Shown one piece after another: positions 24,521 to 33,453 of a stretch of 64,000 nucleotides of DNA. A program made the translations under genes and the position numbers. Under the pieces are notes generated by a model. It was not told the DNA's origin and made no database searches. It saw only the letters and a program-made list of their open reading frames with translations. This DNA comes from Aquisediminimonas sp031376385 (lineage in GTDB: Bacteria > Pseudomonadota > Alphaproteobacteria > Sphingomonadales > Sphingomonadaceae): positions 124,001-188,000 of the forward strand of contig JANMDQ010000015.1 of assembly GCA_031376385.1 (NCBI GenBank). Reading direction: 5' to 3'. Numbering within the stretch: position 1 is the stretch's first letter; every line of letters starts with the position of its first letter.

Positions 24521-25486
24521 ATGCTAAACGGCTGGATCATCCTTGATAAGCCGCTGGGCATGGGGTCCACCCAAGGCGTTGGCGCTGTCAAACGCGCGTT
24601 GCGAGAAGGCGGCTATGCCAAGGTTAAAGTCGGCCACGGCGGCACGCTTGATCCACTGGCAACCGGCGTATTACCCATTGCACTGGGCGAAGCGACCAAG
24701 CTTGCCGGGCGCATGCTGGATAGCGACAAAATCTATGACTTCACTATCGGCTTTGGCGTGGAGACGGACACACTGGACCTTGAAGGGGTAAGCGTCGCGG
24801 TTAGCGATTTGCGACCAACACTTAAGGAAATTCAGGTCACACTGCCTCAGTTTACTGGGCTAATCGATCAAGTGCCACCTGCCTATTCCGCCTTGAAGGT
24901 CGACGGAAAGCGTGCCTATGATCTCGCGCGGGCAGGGGAAGTGGTTGAGTTGGCGATGCGGGCAGTGACCATTCACTCCCTCCAAATTTGTCATGCTGAA
25001 CTTGTTTCAGCATCTATGCCTCAATGCCAGCCGTCTAACAGGGAGGCATGGACCCTGAAACGAGTTCAGGGAGACGACAAGCAAAGCTCCATCACTCTCA
25101 CCGCCCATGTCTCAAAAGGCACGTACATCCGCTCCCTCGCCCGCGACATATCGCGCGCACTGAGCACCGTCGGCCATGTCACCATGCTGCGTCGCACCAA
25201 AGCAGGCCCATTTGCGCTGCCCCAAGCGATTTCGCTGGACAAATTGTTCGAAAAGTCTAACGCGCGATCCCTAGAAGACATCACCTTGCCGTTGAGAACG
25301 GCGCTGGACGACATCCCGGCTCTCGCTCTCACCTCGGAACAGGCAGGGGCGCTCCGTCAGGGGCGCGTCTTGACCGGGATTGCCGCACCTGATGGCCTCA
25401 CCCTTGCAACACTGGCAGAAACGCCCGTCGCGCTTGTTGTGTTGCACGATGGCACCGTGACGGTGGAACGCGGTTTTAATCTGTAA
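24521..25486 (+). CDS. truB: tRNA pseudouridine(55) synthase TruB
   Basis: Makes pseudouridine at position 55 of tRNA. The 321-residue protein has the catalytic GGTLDPLATGVLP (Asp44), VPPAYSALKVDGKRAYDLAR and KGTYIRSLARDI. Residues about 156-186 (CHAELVSASMPQCQPSNREA and the following 11) do not look like TruB. They are encoded by a palindromic repeat (24988-25079) that keeps the frame open. It falls between two strands, before the SKGTYIRSL strand, where a loop could be tolerated. The ATG at 24521 is taken as start. It is followed by rpsO and pnp in the usual order. Confidence 0.93.
   Translation: MLNGWIILDKPLGMGSTQGVGAVKRALREGGYAKVKVGHGGTLDPLATGVLPIALGEATKLAGRMLDSDKIYDFTIGFGVETDTLDLEGVSVAVSDLRPTLKEIQVTLPQFTGLIDQVPPAYSALKVDGKRAYDLARAGEVVELAMRAVTIHSLQICHAELVSASMPQCQPSNREAWTLKRVQGDDKQSSITLTAHVSKGTYIRSLARDISRALSTVGHVTMLRRTKAGPFALPQAISLDKLFEKSNARSLEDITLPLRTALDDIPALALTSEQAGALRQGRVLTGIAAPDGLTLATLAETPVALVVLHDGTVTVERGFNL
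24988..25079. repeat. Palindromic repeat inserted in frame in truB
   Basis: Element of about 92 bases with long imperfect inverted arms. The left arm TGTCATGCTGAACTTGTTTC (from 24988) and the right arm CCTGAAACGAGTTCAGGGAG (from 25053) pair over about 30 bases, with inner ends TATGCCTC and GAGGCATG. Its right arm recurs nearly unchanged at 57950-57983. It contributes about 30 codons to truB without a stop. It resembles the palindromic elements of Rickettsia that insert in frame in genes, but here in a sphingomonad. Confidence 0.8.
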
Positions 25487-25508
25487 GCCCGATGTCGAAG
25501 GAAACAAC

Positions 25509-25778
25509 GTGACAATTACTGCTGAGCGCAAACAAGAGTTGATCAAGGAACACGCCCGCCACGAAGGCGATACAGGTTCCCCCGAAGTTCAAGTCGCAAT
25601 CCTCACCACCCGCATTCTCAACCTGACTGAGCATTTCAAAACCCACGCGAAAGATAACCATAGCCGTCGCGGCCTTTTGACGCTCGTCAACACCCGCCGT
25701 TCGCTGCTCGATTATCTCAAGAAAATTGATCATGCGCGATACTCAGGCCTCATCGCGAAGCTTGGTCTTCGCAAATAA
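25509..25778 (+). CDS. rpsO: 30S ribosomal protein S15
   Basis: Primary 16S rRNA-binding protein of the small-subunit platform (89 residues). The sequence is standard: MTITAERKQELIKEHARHEG, then QVAILTTRILNLTEHFKTHA, KDNHSRRGLLTLVNTRRSLL and RYSGLIAKLGLRK. The start is a GTG preceded by GAAGGAAAC. It sits 22 bases after truB and is followed by a terminator before pnp. Confidence 0.98.
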   Translation: MTITAERKQELIKEHARHEGDTGSPEVQVAILTTRILNLTEHFKTHAKDNHSRRGLLTLVNTRRSLLDYLKKIDHARYSGLIAKLGLRK

Positions 25779-25787
25779 GATTTCAGG

Positions 25788-25815
25788 CGGCTCCCATTTT
25801 GGGGGCCGTTTGTTT
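25788..25815 (+). terminator. Rho-independent terminator after rpsO
   Basis: Hairpin CGGCTCCC (25788-25795) / GGGGGCCG (25801-25808) with one mismatch and a 5-base loop, followed by TTTGTTT. It would reduce read-through from rpsO into pnp, which then needs its own promoter in the rest of the 139-base gap. Confidence 0.75.
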
Positions 25816-25917
25816 ATCCGGGTGATCACAATAAGGTGAACACTCGGCGCGGCGGACGAACCGTCCGCACACTGAAGGAAATCCGCGTGCATTGGGCAGC
25901 GGATATAAGGAAATAAA

Positions 25918-28263
25918 ATGTTCAACACGAAAACTGTAACAATCGAGTGGGGCGGAGAAACCCTGACACTCGAAACGGGCAAGGTTGCCCGTCAAGCTGA
26001 CGGCGCGGTCATCGCGACGCTCGGCGAAACCGTAGTTCTTTGCGCAGTCACCGCTGCAAAGAAAGTGAAAGAAGGGCAGGATTTCTTCCCCCTCACTGTG
26101 AATTATCAAGAGAAATATTTTTCATCCGGGCGTATTCCCGGCGGATTTTTCAAGCGCGAACGCGGAGCCACAGAAAAGGAAACGCTGGTTTCCCGCCTGA
26201 TCGACCGTCCGCTTCGTCCGCTGTTTCCAGAAGGTTTTTACAACGAAATCAACTGCATTGCGCAAGTGCTTTCTTATGATGGCCAGAACGAACCAGACAT
26301 TTTGGCGCTGGTTGCGGCATCAGCTGCCATGACGCTGTCAGGCGTTCCGTTCATGGGGCCAATCGGCGCAGCGCGCGTTGGTTATGTTGACGGCGAGTAT
26401 ATTCTCAACCCAACCGATGATCAGGTTGCAGCGGGCGAACTCGATCTGGTCGTTGCAGCCACTTATGATGCCGTGATGATGGTCGAATCCGAAGCGAAAG
26501 AGCTTTCAGAAGAAATCATGCTCGGTGCCGTCCTCTTCGCGCACAAGGCTTGCAAAGACGTCATCAAGGCGATCATCAAGCTGGCTGAGCAAGCTGCCAA
26601 GGAACCTTGGGAAATGGCCGAACAGGCTGATCTCTCGGCTGCCAAGGATAAGCTTAAGAAGCTCATCGGCAAAGATATCGCTGCTGCTTATAAGCTGACG
26701 GATAAGTCAGAGCGGTCAAACGCCCTGAACTCTGCTCGGTCCAAAGCGAAAGAAGCTTTCGCCACCGAAAGCGCGCAAGACCAGATGGCCGCCAATAAGC
26801 TGATGAAAAAGCTGGAAGCGGAAATCGTTCGCGGGGCGATCCTGAAGGATGGCACGCGCATCGATGGCCGCACCACCACACAAATCCGTCCGATTGTGGC
26901 CGAAACGCATTTCCTGCCCCGTGCGCATGGTTCCGCCCTGTTCACACGCGGCGAAACGCAAACCATCGCCACTTGCACGCTGGGCACCAAAGAGTCAGAG
27001 CAGATGATCGACGGGCTCACGGGCCTGAAGTATGAGAATTTCATGCTCCATTACAACTTCCCTCCCTACTCGGTGGGTGAAGTCGGTCGCTTCGGGGCTC
27101 CGGGTCGTCGCGAAATCGGCCACGGCAAACTCGCCTGGCGCGCGCTGCACGGCGTCCTCCCCACAAAGGAAGACTTCCCGTACACGATCCGCCTCACGTC
27201 GGATATTACTGAGTCAAACGGATCGTCATCCATGGCATCAGTCTGCGGTGGCAGCTTGGCAATGATGGATGCTGGCGTTCCGATCACCCGGCCAGTCAGC
27301 GGCATTGCGATGGGGCTGATTTTGGAAGGCAAGGACTTCGCAGTTCTGTCTGACATTCTCGGCGATGAAGATCATCTTGGCGATATGGATTTCAAGGTTG
27401 CGGGCACGTCCGAAGGCATCACCACGATGCAAATGGACATCAAGATTGCCGGCATCACCGAAGAAATCTTCACCAAGGCGCTGCATCAGGCCAAGGAAGG
27501 CCGCACGCACATTTTGGCTGAAATGGCCAAGGCACTGGGCGAAACACGGACGGAGCTTTCCGCCCACGCCCCGCGCATTGAAACCATGCAGATCGATAAA
27601 GCCAAAATCCGTGACATCATTGGCACGGGCGGCAAAGTCATCCGCGAAATCGTGGCCACAACCGGCGCGAAGGTCGACATTGATGATGAAGGCCTGATCA
27701 AGATCAGCTCTTCTGATCCAAGCCAGATCGAAGCGGCGCGCAAGTGGATTTCCGGCATCGTCGAAGAGGCGGAAGTCGGCAAAATCTATGACGGCAAAGT
27801 CGTCAACATGGTTGATTTCGGCGCGTTCGTGAACTTCATGGGCGGCAAGGACGGGCTTGTGCACGTTTCTGAGATTGCCAATGACCGAGTCGAAAAAGTC
27901 TCGGACGTCTTGAGCGAAGGCCAGGAAGTTAAGGTCAAAGTCCTTGAAATCGATCAGCGCGGCAAGGTTCGTCTGTCGATGCGCGTTGTTGATCAGGAAA
28001 CTGGCGCGGAACTCGAAGACACACGCCCGCCCCGGGAAGAACGGCCCCGTGGTGATCGTCCCGACCGCGGACCCAGAAGAGACGGTGGGGGCCGTGATGG
28101 CGGTGGACGTGACGATCGCGGCCCACGCGGCGGCGGTGGCGGACGCGGCGGTGACCGTGGCCCTCGCCGTGACGGCGGCGGAGACCGCGCCCCGCGTCGC
28201 GAAGGCGGCAACGAAGGGGGAGACCCCAACTTCGTTCCAGCCTTCCTCAAATCTGACGATTGA
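25918..28263 (+). CDS. pnp: Polynucleotide phosphorylase
   Basis: 3'-5' exoribonuclease of the degradosome (781 residues). Two RNase PH domains (first EKYFSSGRIPGGFFKRE, second with GTRIDGRTTTQIRP and SDITESNGSSSMASVCGGSL) are followed by KH (IGTGGKVIREIVATTGAKVD) and S1 (YDGKVVNMVDFGAFVNFMGG). After residue about 695 there is an Arg/Gly/Asp-rich low-complexity tail with repeated RRDGGG and RGPR units, ending NFVPAFLKSDD. Such tails can bind RNA or other degradosome members. The start has AAGGAAA. A strong terminator follows. Confidence 0.97.
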   Translation: MFNTKTVTIEWGGETLTLETGKVARQADGAVIATLGETVVLCAVTAAKKVKEGQDFFPLTVNYQEKYFSSGRIPGGFFKRERGATEKETLVSRLIDRPLRPLFPEGFYNEINCIAQVLSYDGQNEPDILALVAASAAMTLSGVPFMGPIGAARVGYVDGEYILNPTDDQVAAGELDLVVAATYDAVMMVESEAKELSEEIMLGAVLFAHKACKDVIKAIIKLAEQAAKEPWEMAEQADLSAAKDKLKKLIGKDIAAAYKLTDKSERSNALNSARSKAKEAFATESAQDQMAANKLMKKLEAEIVRGAILKDGTRIDGRTTTQIRPIVAETHFLPRAHGSALFTRGETQTIATCTLGTKESEQMIDGLTGLKYENFMLHYNFPPYSVGEVGRFGAPGRREIGHGKLAWRALHGVLPTKEDFPYTIRLTSDITESNGSSSMASVCGGSLAMMDAGVPITRPVSGIAMGLILEGKDFAVLSDILGDEDHLGDMDFKVAGTSEGITTMQMDIKIAGITEEIFTKALHQAKEGRTHILAEMAKALGETRTELSAHAPRIETMQIDKAKIRDIIGTGGKVIREIVATTGAKVDIDDEGLIKISSSDPSQIEAARKWISGIVEEAEVGKIYDGKVVNMVDFGAFVNFMGGKDGLVHVSEIANDRVEKVSDVLSEGQEVKVKVLEIDQRGKVRLSMRVVDQETGAELEDTRPPREERPRGDRPDRGPRRDGGGRDGGGRDDRGPRGGGGGRGGDRGPRRDGGGDRAPRREGGNEGGDPNFVPAFLKSDD

Positions 28264-28303
28264 TTCTGAAGATTGATTCTGGCGATCAGCGAAAACCAAG
28301 AAA

Positions 28304-28329
28304 GGGGCCGCAGCAATGCGGCCCCTTTT
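28304..28329 (+). terminator. Rho-independent terminator after pnp
   Basis: Perfect 9-base-pair GC-rich stem GGGGCCGCA (28304-28312) / TGCGGCCCC (28317-28325) with a GCAA tetraloop, followed by TTTT and preceded by AAA. It ends the pnp transcript and, from the other side, may also stop the convergent thioesterase transcript. Confidence 0.9.
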
Positions 28330-28375
28330 CTGCGCACGCACGCCTCCACTTGCAATGTTCAGCTAAAGACCGGCT

Positions 28376-28837
28376 TTAAGTGCGGAAAATCTCTGCCCGG
28401 CCATCAAAGGCAGTGAAATCATCTCGAACACAGTCAGGCACGCGCAGGGGAGTATGCGTGGCGAGGTCCACATGCACTTGCACCAGACGCAGGGACGCGC
28501 GCAGGTCTTCTTCGCCGTCATCAGACGTGTTAGTATCAGGCACGCCGTGGATTTCGATCAGCACCGTCATGCTGCTATTCCCGATCCGCTCCGTCCGCGC
28601 CCACAGGTTGAGCTTCTCATCAGGCTTTATCGGGCGCTTATAGTCGACTTCGGCGCGCGCGACGTGGAATTCTAGGCTCTCAGCTTCACCAAAGCGAAAG
28701 CCGACGGCGCGCCAATATTCGGTGATGGCGATATCACCATAATCGAGATAGCGCGCGTTGAAGACGACGCCCTGCGCATCGGTTTCTGACCAGCGCACGC
28801 GCAGGGCGTGGCAAAAGCGGAACTCAGACAGGGACAT
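28376..28837 (-). CDS. Acyl-CoA thioesterase, 4-hydroxybenzoyl-CoA/YbgC type
   Basis: Hotdog-fold thioesterase of 153 residues. The active-site pattern VRWSETDAQGVVFNARYLDY with the catalytic Asp, followed by ITEYWRAVGF, and the strand VARAEVDYKRPIKPDEKL are those of the YbgC/FadM group. It should hydrolyse an acyl-CoA of unknown chain type. It lies 2 bases after the aminotransferase stop and converges on pnp. Confidence 0.85.
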   Translation of the reverse strand: MSLSEFRFCHALRVRWSETDAQGVVFNARYLDYGDIAITEYWRAVGFRFGEAESLEFHVARAEVDYKRPIKPDEKLNLWARTERIGNSSMTVLIEIHGVPDTNTSDDGEEDLRASLRLVQVHVDLATHTPLRVPDCVRDDFTAFDGRAEIFRT

Positions 28838-28839
28838 GC

Positions 28840-30051
28840 TCAGTCCAGACCAACACGGCCCGGGGTATTGATGCCCATCGATTGAAGATATTTCTTCACA
28901 TTGCGCCCGGCCTGACGGAGGCGATGTTCATTTTCGACCATCGCGATCCGCACAAAGCCTTCGCCTTCCTCCCCGTAACCAACGCCCGCTGCGACGGCGA
29001 CACCAGCATGGGTGAGCAGCTGCTTGGAAAATTCCAGACTGCCCAGATGGTTGAGCGCGGGCGGCAGTGGTGCCCAAGCGAACATCGATGCGCGGGGGGA
29101 GGGGATATCCCATCCGGCTCGGCCGAAGCTATCGACCAGCACATCTCGGCGCTTGCGGTAGAGCTCCCGGTTGGCTTCCACAATATCCTGCGGGCCGTTA
29201 AGCGCCGCGACTGCTGCGGCCTGTATTGGCGTGAAGGCCCCGTAATCGAGATAGGACTTCACTCGCATCAACGCGCCGATCAGTTTCTGATTGCCGACAG
29301 CGAAACCAATCCGCCAGCCTGCCATCGAATAGCTTTTGGATAGCGATGTAAACTCAACCGCCACATCCTTTGCGCCTTTGACTTGCAGGATCGACGGCGT
29401 GGGGCAGCCGTCAAAATAGAGTTCGGAATAGGCCAGATCGCTCAGCACCCAAAGGCCGTGCTCCTTCGCGAACGCCACAACACGTTCATAGAAGGCAAGG
29501 TCCACCACTTCGGCGGTTGGGTTGGATGGATATCCCATCACGAGAACAGACGGCTTAGGCACAGTGAATTTCATCGCGCGTTCGAGTGCTTCAAAATAGC
29601 GCTCATCCGGCGTCGTCGGCACGCTGCGGATCGTGGCGCCAGCAATGATGAAGCCGAAGGTGTGGATCGGGTAGGATGGGTTCGGGGCCAGCACGACATC
29701 ACCGGGCGCAGTGATGGCCTGGGCGAGGTTGGCGAGGCCTTCTTTAGACCCCAGCGTCACGACAACTTCCGTTTCTGGATCAAGATCAACGCCAAAGCGG
29801 CGGCCATAATAGGCAGCTTGTGCCTTGCGCAGACCGGGAATGCCTTTGGACGCGGAATAGCCATGCGCCTTGGGATTGCGCGCGACTTCGGCCAGTTTTT
29901 CAATCACATGTGGCGGAGGCGGCAAATCCGGGTTGCCCATGCCAAGGTCTATAATGTCGTCCCCCGCCGCCCGAGCCGCCGCCCGCATCGCATTCACTTC
30001 TGCAATGACATAAGGGGGAAGGCGTTTGATGCGGTAGAATTCGTCAGACAT
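28840..30051 (-). CDS. Class I/II aminotransferase (AlaC/LL-DAP aminotransferase-like)
   Basis: PLP-dependent aminotransferase of 403 residues. It begins with RIKRLPPYVIAEVNAM, has IIDLGMGNPDLPPPPHVIEK, the aromatic-stacking region PNPSYPIH, the YPSNPTAEV segment and the PLP lysine in SLSKSYSMAGWRIGF. The pattern is that of the AlaC group of alanine/glutamate-pyruvate transaminases, often annotated as LL-diaminopimelate aminotransferase. The substrate cannot be fixed from sequence. The thioesterase gene follows directly. Confidence 0.9.
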   Translation of the reverse strand: MSDEFYRIKRLPPYVIAEVNAMRAAARAAGDDIIDLGMGNPDLPPPPHVIEKLAEVARNPKAHGYSASKGIPGLRKAQAAYYGRRFGVDLDPETEVVVTLGSKEGLANLAQAITAPGDVVLAPNPSYPIHTFGFIIAGATIRSVPTTPDERYFEALERAMKFTVPKPSVLVMGYPSNPTAEVVDLAFYERVVAFAKEHGLWVLSDLAYSELYFDGCPTPSILQVKGAKDVAVEFTSLSKSYSMAGWRIGFAVGNQKLIGALMRVKSYLDYGAFTPIQAAAVAALNGPQDIVEANRELYRKRRDVLVDSFGRAGWDIPSPRASMFAWAPLPPALNHLGSLEFSKQLLTHAGVAVAAGVGYGEEGEGFVRIAMVENEHRLRQAGRNVKKYLQSMGINTPGRVGLD

Positions 30052-30194
30052 GGCGGTTTTCCGGGTGGGTGGGAAAGGACGCTATGCCACCCAAGCCAGA
30101 TGTTCGCAACTGCGGCGCGAAAATGGAATCAGGATGGGGCAGGTCGGACACGTGCAGCAATCTTCCAACTTGATTCACCGTGTCGCGTCCCCCG

Positions 30195-31379
30195 TTAGTT
30201 GAGCATTCCGGCGGAAACCCGCTGCGGCGCCCTCACAAAGCGCAGCACGGCCCAGCCGCCAAGGGCAGAGAGGAGTGAGCCCATCAGGACGCCGATTTTC
30301 ATCGCATCAATTTGCGCGGCGTCGCTAAAGGCCAGATTGCCTATGAACAGGCTCATCGTGAAGCCGATCCCGCAGAGCAGCGAAACGCCGTAGATTTGGG
30401 TCCAGCTTGCCTTGGCGGGCTTGGCGGCGATCTTGAACTGGACGGCCAGCCAGACCGCGCTGAAAATACCGAGCTGCTTGCCCATGAACAGCCCAGATGC
30501 AACTGCAAGCGGCAAAGTGGCGAAGGCGCTTTCACTGCCGAAAGTCACACCAGCATTAGCCAGCCCGAACAGCGGGACAATCACCCATGCAACTGGCTTA
30601 TGCAGCAAATGTTCCAACCGGTGGAGAGTGGAATCGGCTGCATCGGGTGCGGCTTTGGTGACGCGAACCGGCACCATGATCGCGGCTAGAACCCCTGCTA
30701 TTGTGGCGTGGACGCCCGATTGCAGGACTACAACCCAAAGGAGCGCAAAGCCGATCAGATACCAGCGGACGGCGATAACGCCAGACCGATTGGCGACAAA
30801 CATCGCCGCGAGGATCAGCAATGCGGCGAGTAACCACGTCCCCGCAATGGCATCGGTATAAGCAATCGCGATGATTGCAACGGCGCCCATATCATCGACA
30901 ATGGCGACTGTGGTGAGGAATAGCTTCAGCGACGCCGGGGCGCGACTGCCAAGGAGAGCCAGCACGCCAATCGCAAAGGCAATGTCTGTCGCCGCAGGGA
31001 TCGCCCATCCGCGCGCGAGCGCTGGGTCTCCGCCGATGACAGCCAGATAGACCAGCGCAGGCACAATCATGCCCCCTGCCGCCGCAATGATCGGCAACCG
31101 CCTGTCCGCCCAAGTGGCCAGATGCCCGTCGACAAATTCGCGCTTAATCTCCAGCCCAACCACCAGAAAGAAGATCGCCATCAACAAATCGTTGATCCAG
31201 TGATGGACGGACAGCGGCCCGATTTTGGCAGTGAGCGTTGCGAAATAGGTTGGGGCCAGCGGGCTGTTCGCAATGATCAGTGCAAGGGCCGCCGCCCCGA
31301 TGAGGAGCAACCCGCCGGCCGCTTCGTCAGCCAGAAAGTCTCGCAATGCAGAGCGGGGTTTGGCGAGGATGCGTTTCAT
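30195..31379 (-). CDS. nhaA: Na+/H+ antiporter NhaA
   Basis: Inner-membrane sodium/proton antiporter (394 residues). The ion-binding aspartates are present: Asp132 in AATDIAFAIGVLALLG and Asp162-Asp163 in AIVDDMGAVAII, along with the VVGLEIKREFVDGHL loop and the C-terminal CGIGFTMSLFIGNLAF. About twelve membrane helices are evident. It exports Na+ at high pH or salt. It stands alone on the minus strand. Confidence 0.96.
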   Translation of the reverse strand: MKRILAKPRSALRDFLADEAAGGLLLIGAAALALIIANSPLAPTYFATLTAKIGPLSVHHWINDLLMAIFFLVVGLEIKREFVDGHLATWADRRLPIIAAAGGMIVPALVYLAVIGGDPALARGWAIPAATDIAFAIGVLALLGSRAPASLKLFLTTVAIVDDMGAVAIIAIAYTDAIAGTWLLAALLILAAMFVANRSGVIAVRWYLIGFALLWVVVLQSGVHATIAGVLAAIMVPVRVTKAAPDAADSTLHRLEHLLHKPVAWVIVPLFGLANAGVTFGSESAFATLPLAVASGLFMGKQLGIFSAVWLAVQFKIAAKPAKASWTQIYGVSLLCGIGFTMSLFIGNLAFSDAAQIDAMKIGVLMGSLLSALGGWAVLRFVRAPQRVSAGMLN

Positions 31380-31447
31380 CTCCGCGTCTTACTGCATCGA
31401 GAATCGGGCGGAAAGCAAAACCGGGGGTGCGGCTGCGCTTTTTCCAT

Positions 31448-31519
31448 CCGCTCTGGCTGAGCTTGACGAAGCATTATTGGTTGTTTCGAGCGAGGCTTCG
31501 TCAAGCTCAGCATGAGCGA
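31448..31519. repeat. Palindromic repeat between nhaA and ribA
   Basis: A perfect 17-base inverted repeat, GCTGAGCTTGACGAAGC (31456-31472) and GCTTCGTCAAGCTCAGC (31495-31511), extends imperfectly to about 25 bases per arm. Its outer sequence, read on the minus strand (CTCATGCTGAGCTTGACGAA), shares CATGCTGA-CTTG with the arms of the element inside truB. It lies between the ribA stop and the nhaA start. There is no T-run, so it is a repeat rather than a standard terminator. Confidence 0.8.
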
Positions 31520-31561
31520 GGGGGCAGCGTGACGGCTGCCGTACAGTTCAAGCATCATGCC

Positions 31562-32626
31562 CTAAAGCACATGCCCTGTGCGGTCCCGTTTCGTCTCCAA
31601 ATAGCCATGATTATGCGGATTGGACGGCAACTTATGTTCCACTCGTTCGATCACGGTCACGCCCGCTTTCTCAAGCCCCGCAACTTTATTGGGGTTGTTG
31701 GTGAGCAGCCGAACCCGGTCCTGCCCCAGCAATTGCAGCATCCGCGCCGCCGTGCCGAAATTGCGCGCATCAACGGGGAAGCCGAGCCGCGTGTTCGCAT
31801 CCACAGTGTCAAAGCCCTGATCCTGCATCGCATAAGCACGGAGTTTGTTGATGAGGCCAATGCCGCGCCCCTCCTGCCGCAGGTAGAGCAATATCCCCCA
31901 GCCGCTGTCGGCAATTTTGGCGAGCGCTGCCTCCAGTTGTGGACCGCAATCGCATTTGAGCGAGGCGAAGACATCACCGGTGAGGCATTCGCTGTGCAGG
32001 CGCACCAGCGGCGGGTTACCGTTTGGCTGGCCGATCAGGATCGCGACATGTTCGCCTGCGGCTTCGGGGCTGCGAAAGGCGACAATTTCCGCACCTTCAT
32101 GGGCCGCAATGGGTAGACGCGCCCGAGTGACAAGTTGCAGGCGTTCCGGGGCATCCCACGCGGCGATGCCCTCTGATGTAACGGGCTCCGCGCCATCGAC
32201 AACACCGTCTCGGATGAAAAAGGCGGGCAGATATCCTGCATGGATGGCCAGTTCGAGCGCTGCACCAGCCGCGCGCTCATCCCCGCACGCTATGCTGCGA
32301 TAAGGGCCTTTCAGCGGGTAGGCCAGATCCAGCGCCGGGTCCGCCAGCGCGCGGGCAGCGGGCAAATTGAGCCAAGGCTCAGCCGCGACACGCACAGGCT
32401 TTCCCGGCGTTGCAGCGTCGACTTGATTGGCAAGTTTAAGTGTCACTGCGCGGCTTGAAGAGAGGAGGACATCACTTGCCCCGCCAAAGGCCGCCAACCG
32501 CCCATCATCCGCCGCCTCAATCGAAAGCACCGAAATCAGCCCATCAATCGCCACTGGCCAGCCGCGTCGCAGGGCATCAATCGCCTTGGCAACGGCGCGG
32601 GCATCAATGAAACTGGCTTCGCTCAA
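31562..32626 (-). CDS. ribA: GTP cyclohydrolase II with degenerate N-terminal domain
   Basis: First committed enzyme of riboflavin synthesis, opening GTP to the diaminopyrimidine. The C-terminal 200 residues hold the zinc site CLTGDVFASLKCDCG (with the preceding HSE), LYLRQEGRGIGLINKLRAY and RLLTNNPNKV. The N-terminal 150 residues resemble a RibB-like domain in layout (AKAIDALRRGWPVAID) but the acidic DDEDRENEGD active site is missing. It is therefore not a bifunctional RibBA. The start overlaps the xth stop by 4 bases. Confidence 0.92.
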   Translation of the reverse strand: MSEASFIDARAVAKAIDALRRGWPVAIDGLISVLSIEAADDGRLAAFGGASDVLLSSSRAVTLKLANQVDAATPGKPVRVAAEPWLNLPAARALADPALDLAYPLKGPYRSIACGDERAAGAALELAIHAGYLPAFFIRDGVVDGAEPVTSEGIAAWDAPERLQLVTRARLPIAAHEGAEIVAFRSPEAAGEHVAILIGQPNGNPPLVRLHSECLTGDVFASLKCDCGPQLEAALAKIADSGWGILLYLRQEGRGIGLINKLRAYAMQDQGFDTVDANTRLGFPVDARNFGTAARMLQLLGQDRVRLLTNNPNKVAGLEKAGVTVIERVEHKLPSNPHNHGYLETKRDRTGHVL

Positions 32627-33405
32627 ACCGCAAACTCGGTCACGATGGGAATATGGTCACTTGGCTTGCCCCAATCGCGGGCATCCTTATGCACCTGATG
32701 GCTGATCGCGTGCGCAGCGACTGCTGGTGACGCCCACATATGGTCAAGCCTGCGGCCCTTATCCGAAGCGCGCCAATCCGCTGCGCGGTAACTCCACCAC
32801 GTATACAGCCGCTCAGGCTCTGGAATGAAGTGGCGACCAAGATCCACCCAGCCATGGCTGTCACGCAGGCGAGCCAGCGTTTCAACTTCAATAGGGGTAT
32901 GGCTGACGACATCGAGCAGTTGTTTATGCCCCCATACGTCGGTTTCATAAGGCGCAACGTTGAAATCACCGACTATGATTGTGGGATCAGTCAGCGCCGT
33001 TGACCAATCGATCATCCGCCCCAAAAAATCCAATTTCTGCCCAAATTTGGGGTTCACGGTACGGTCGGCGACATCCCCGCCTGCCGGAATATAAACATTT
33101 TCGAGCCGCCATCCATTGGGCAGGCGCACGCCAATGTGACGCGCTTCGCCGTTATCTTGCCAATCATGACTATGATCTTCGACCAATGGAATTCTGCTGA
33201 CAATAGCCACGCCGTGGTGCATCTTTTGGCCGTGGGGCACGATGTGTGTGTAACCGAGATCGCGAAACGCCTTGGCCGGGAAGACGCCATTTTCGGCCTT
33301 TGTTTCTTGCAGGCACAGGATATCGGGTGCCATTTCAGTCAGAAATCGTTCGACAATGTCAATCCGCGCACGGACGCTGTTGATGTTCCAAGAGGCTATT
33401 TTCAT
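32623..33405 (-). CDS. xth: Exodeoxyribonuclease III
   Basis: AP endonuclease and 3'-5' exonuclease of base-excision repair (260 residues). It begins MKIASWNINSVRARIDIVER and carries CLQETKAENGVFP, the histidine loop MHHGVAIVSR, GDFNVAPYETDVW, and the ending KPSDHIPIVTEF with the catalytic Asp-His. It overlaps ribA by 4 bases on the minus strand. Confidence 0.95.
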   Translation of the reverse strand: MKIASWNINSVRARIDIVERFLTEMAPDILCLQETKAENGVFPAKAFRDLGYTHIVPHGQKMHHGVAIVSRIPLVEDHSHDWQDNGEARHIGVRLPNGWRLENVYIPAGGDVADRTVNPKFGQKLDFLGRMIDWSTALTDPTIIVGDFNVAPYETDVWGHKQLLDVVSHTPIEVETLARLRDSHGWVDLGRHFIPEPERLYTWWSYRAADWRASDKGRRLDHMWASPAVAAHAISHQVHKDARDWGKPSDHIPIVTEFAV

Positions 33406-33453
33406 GGGGAAAGCCTTAGACCCGCGAACGCGCGCGGGGCAAGTAGGTTCGGG

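Noticed and set aside
27238..28341. Open frame of 367 codons antisense to pnp
   Set aside because: Shadow of pnp, including its low-complexity tail; no independent ribosome site or domain.
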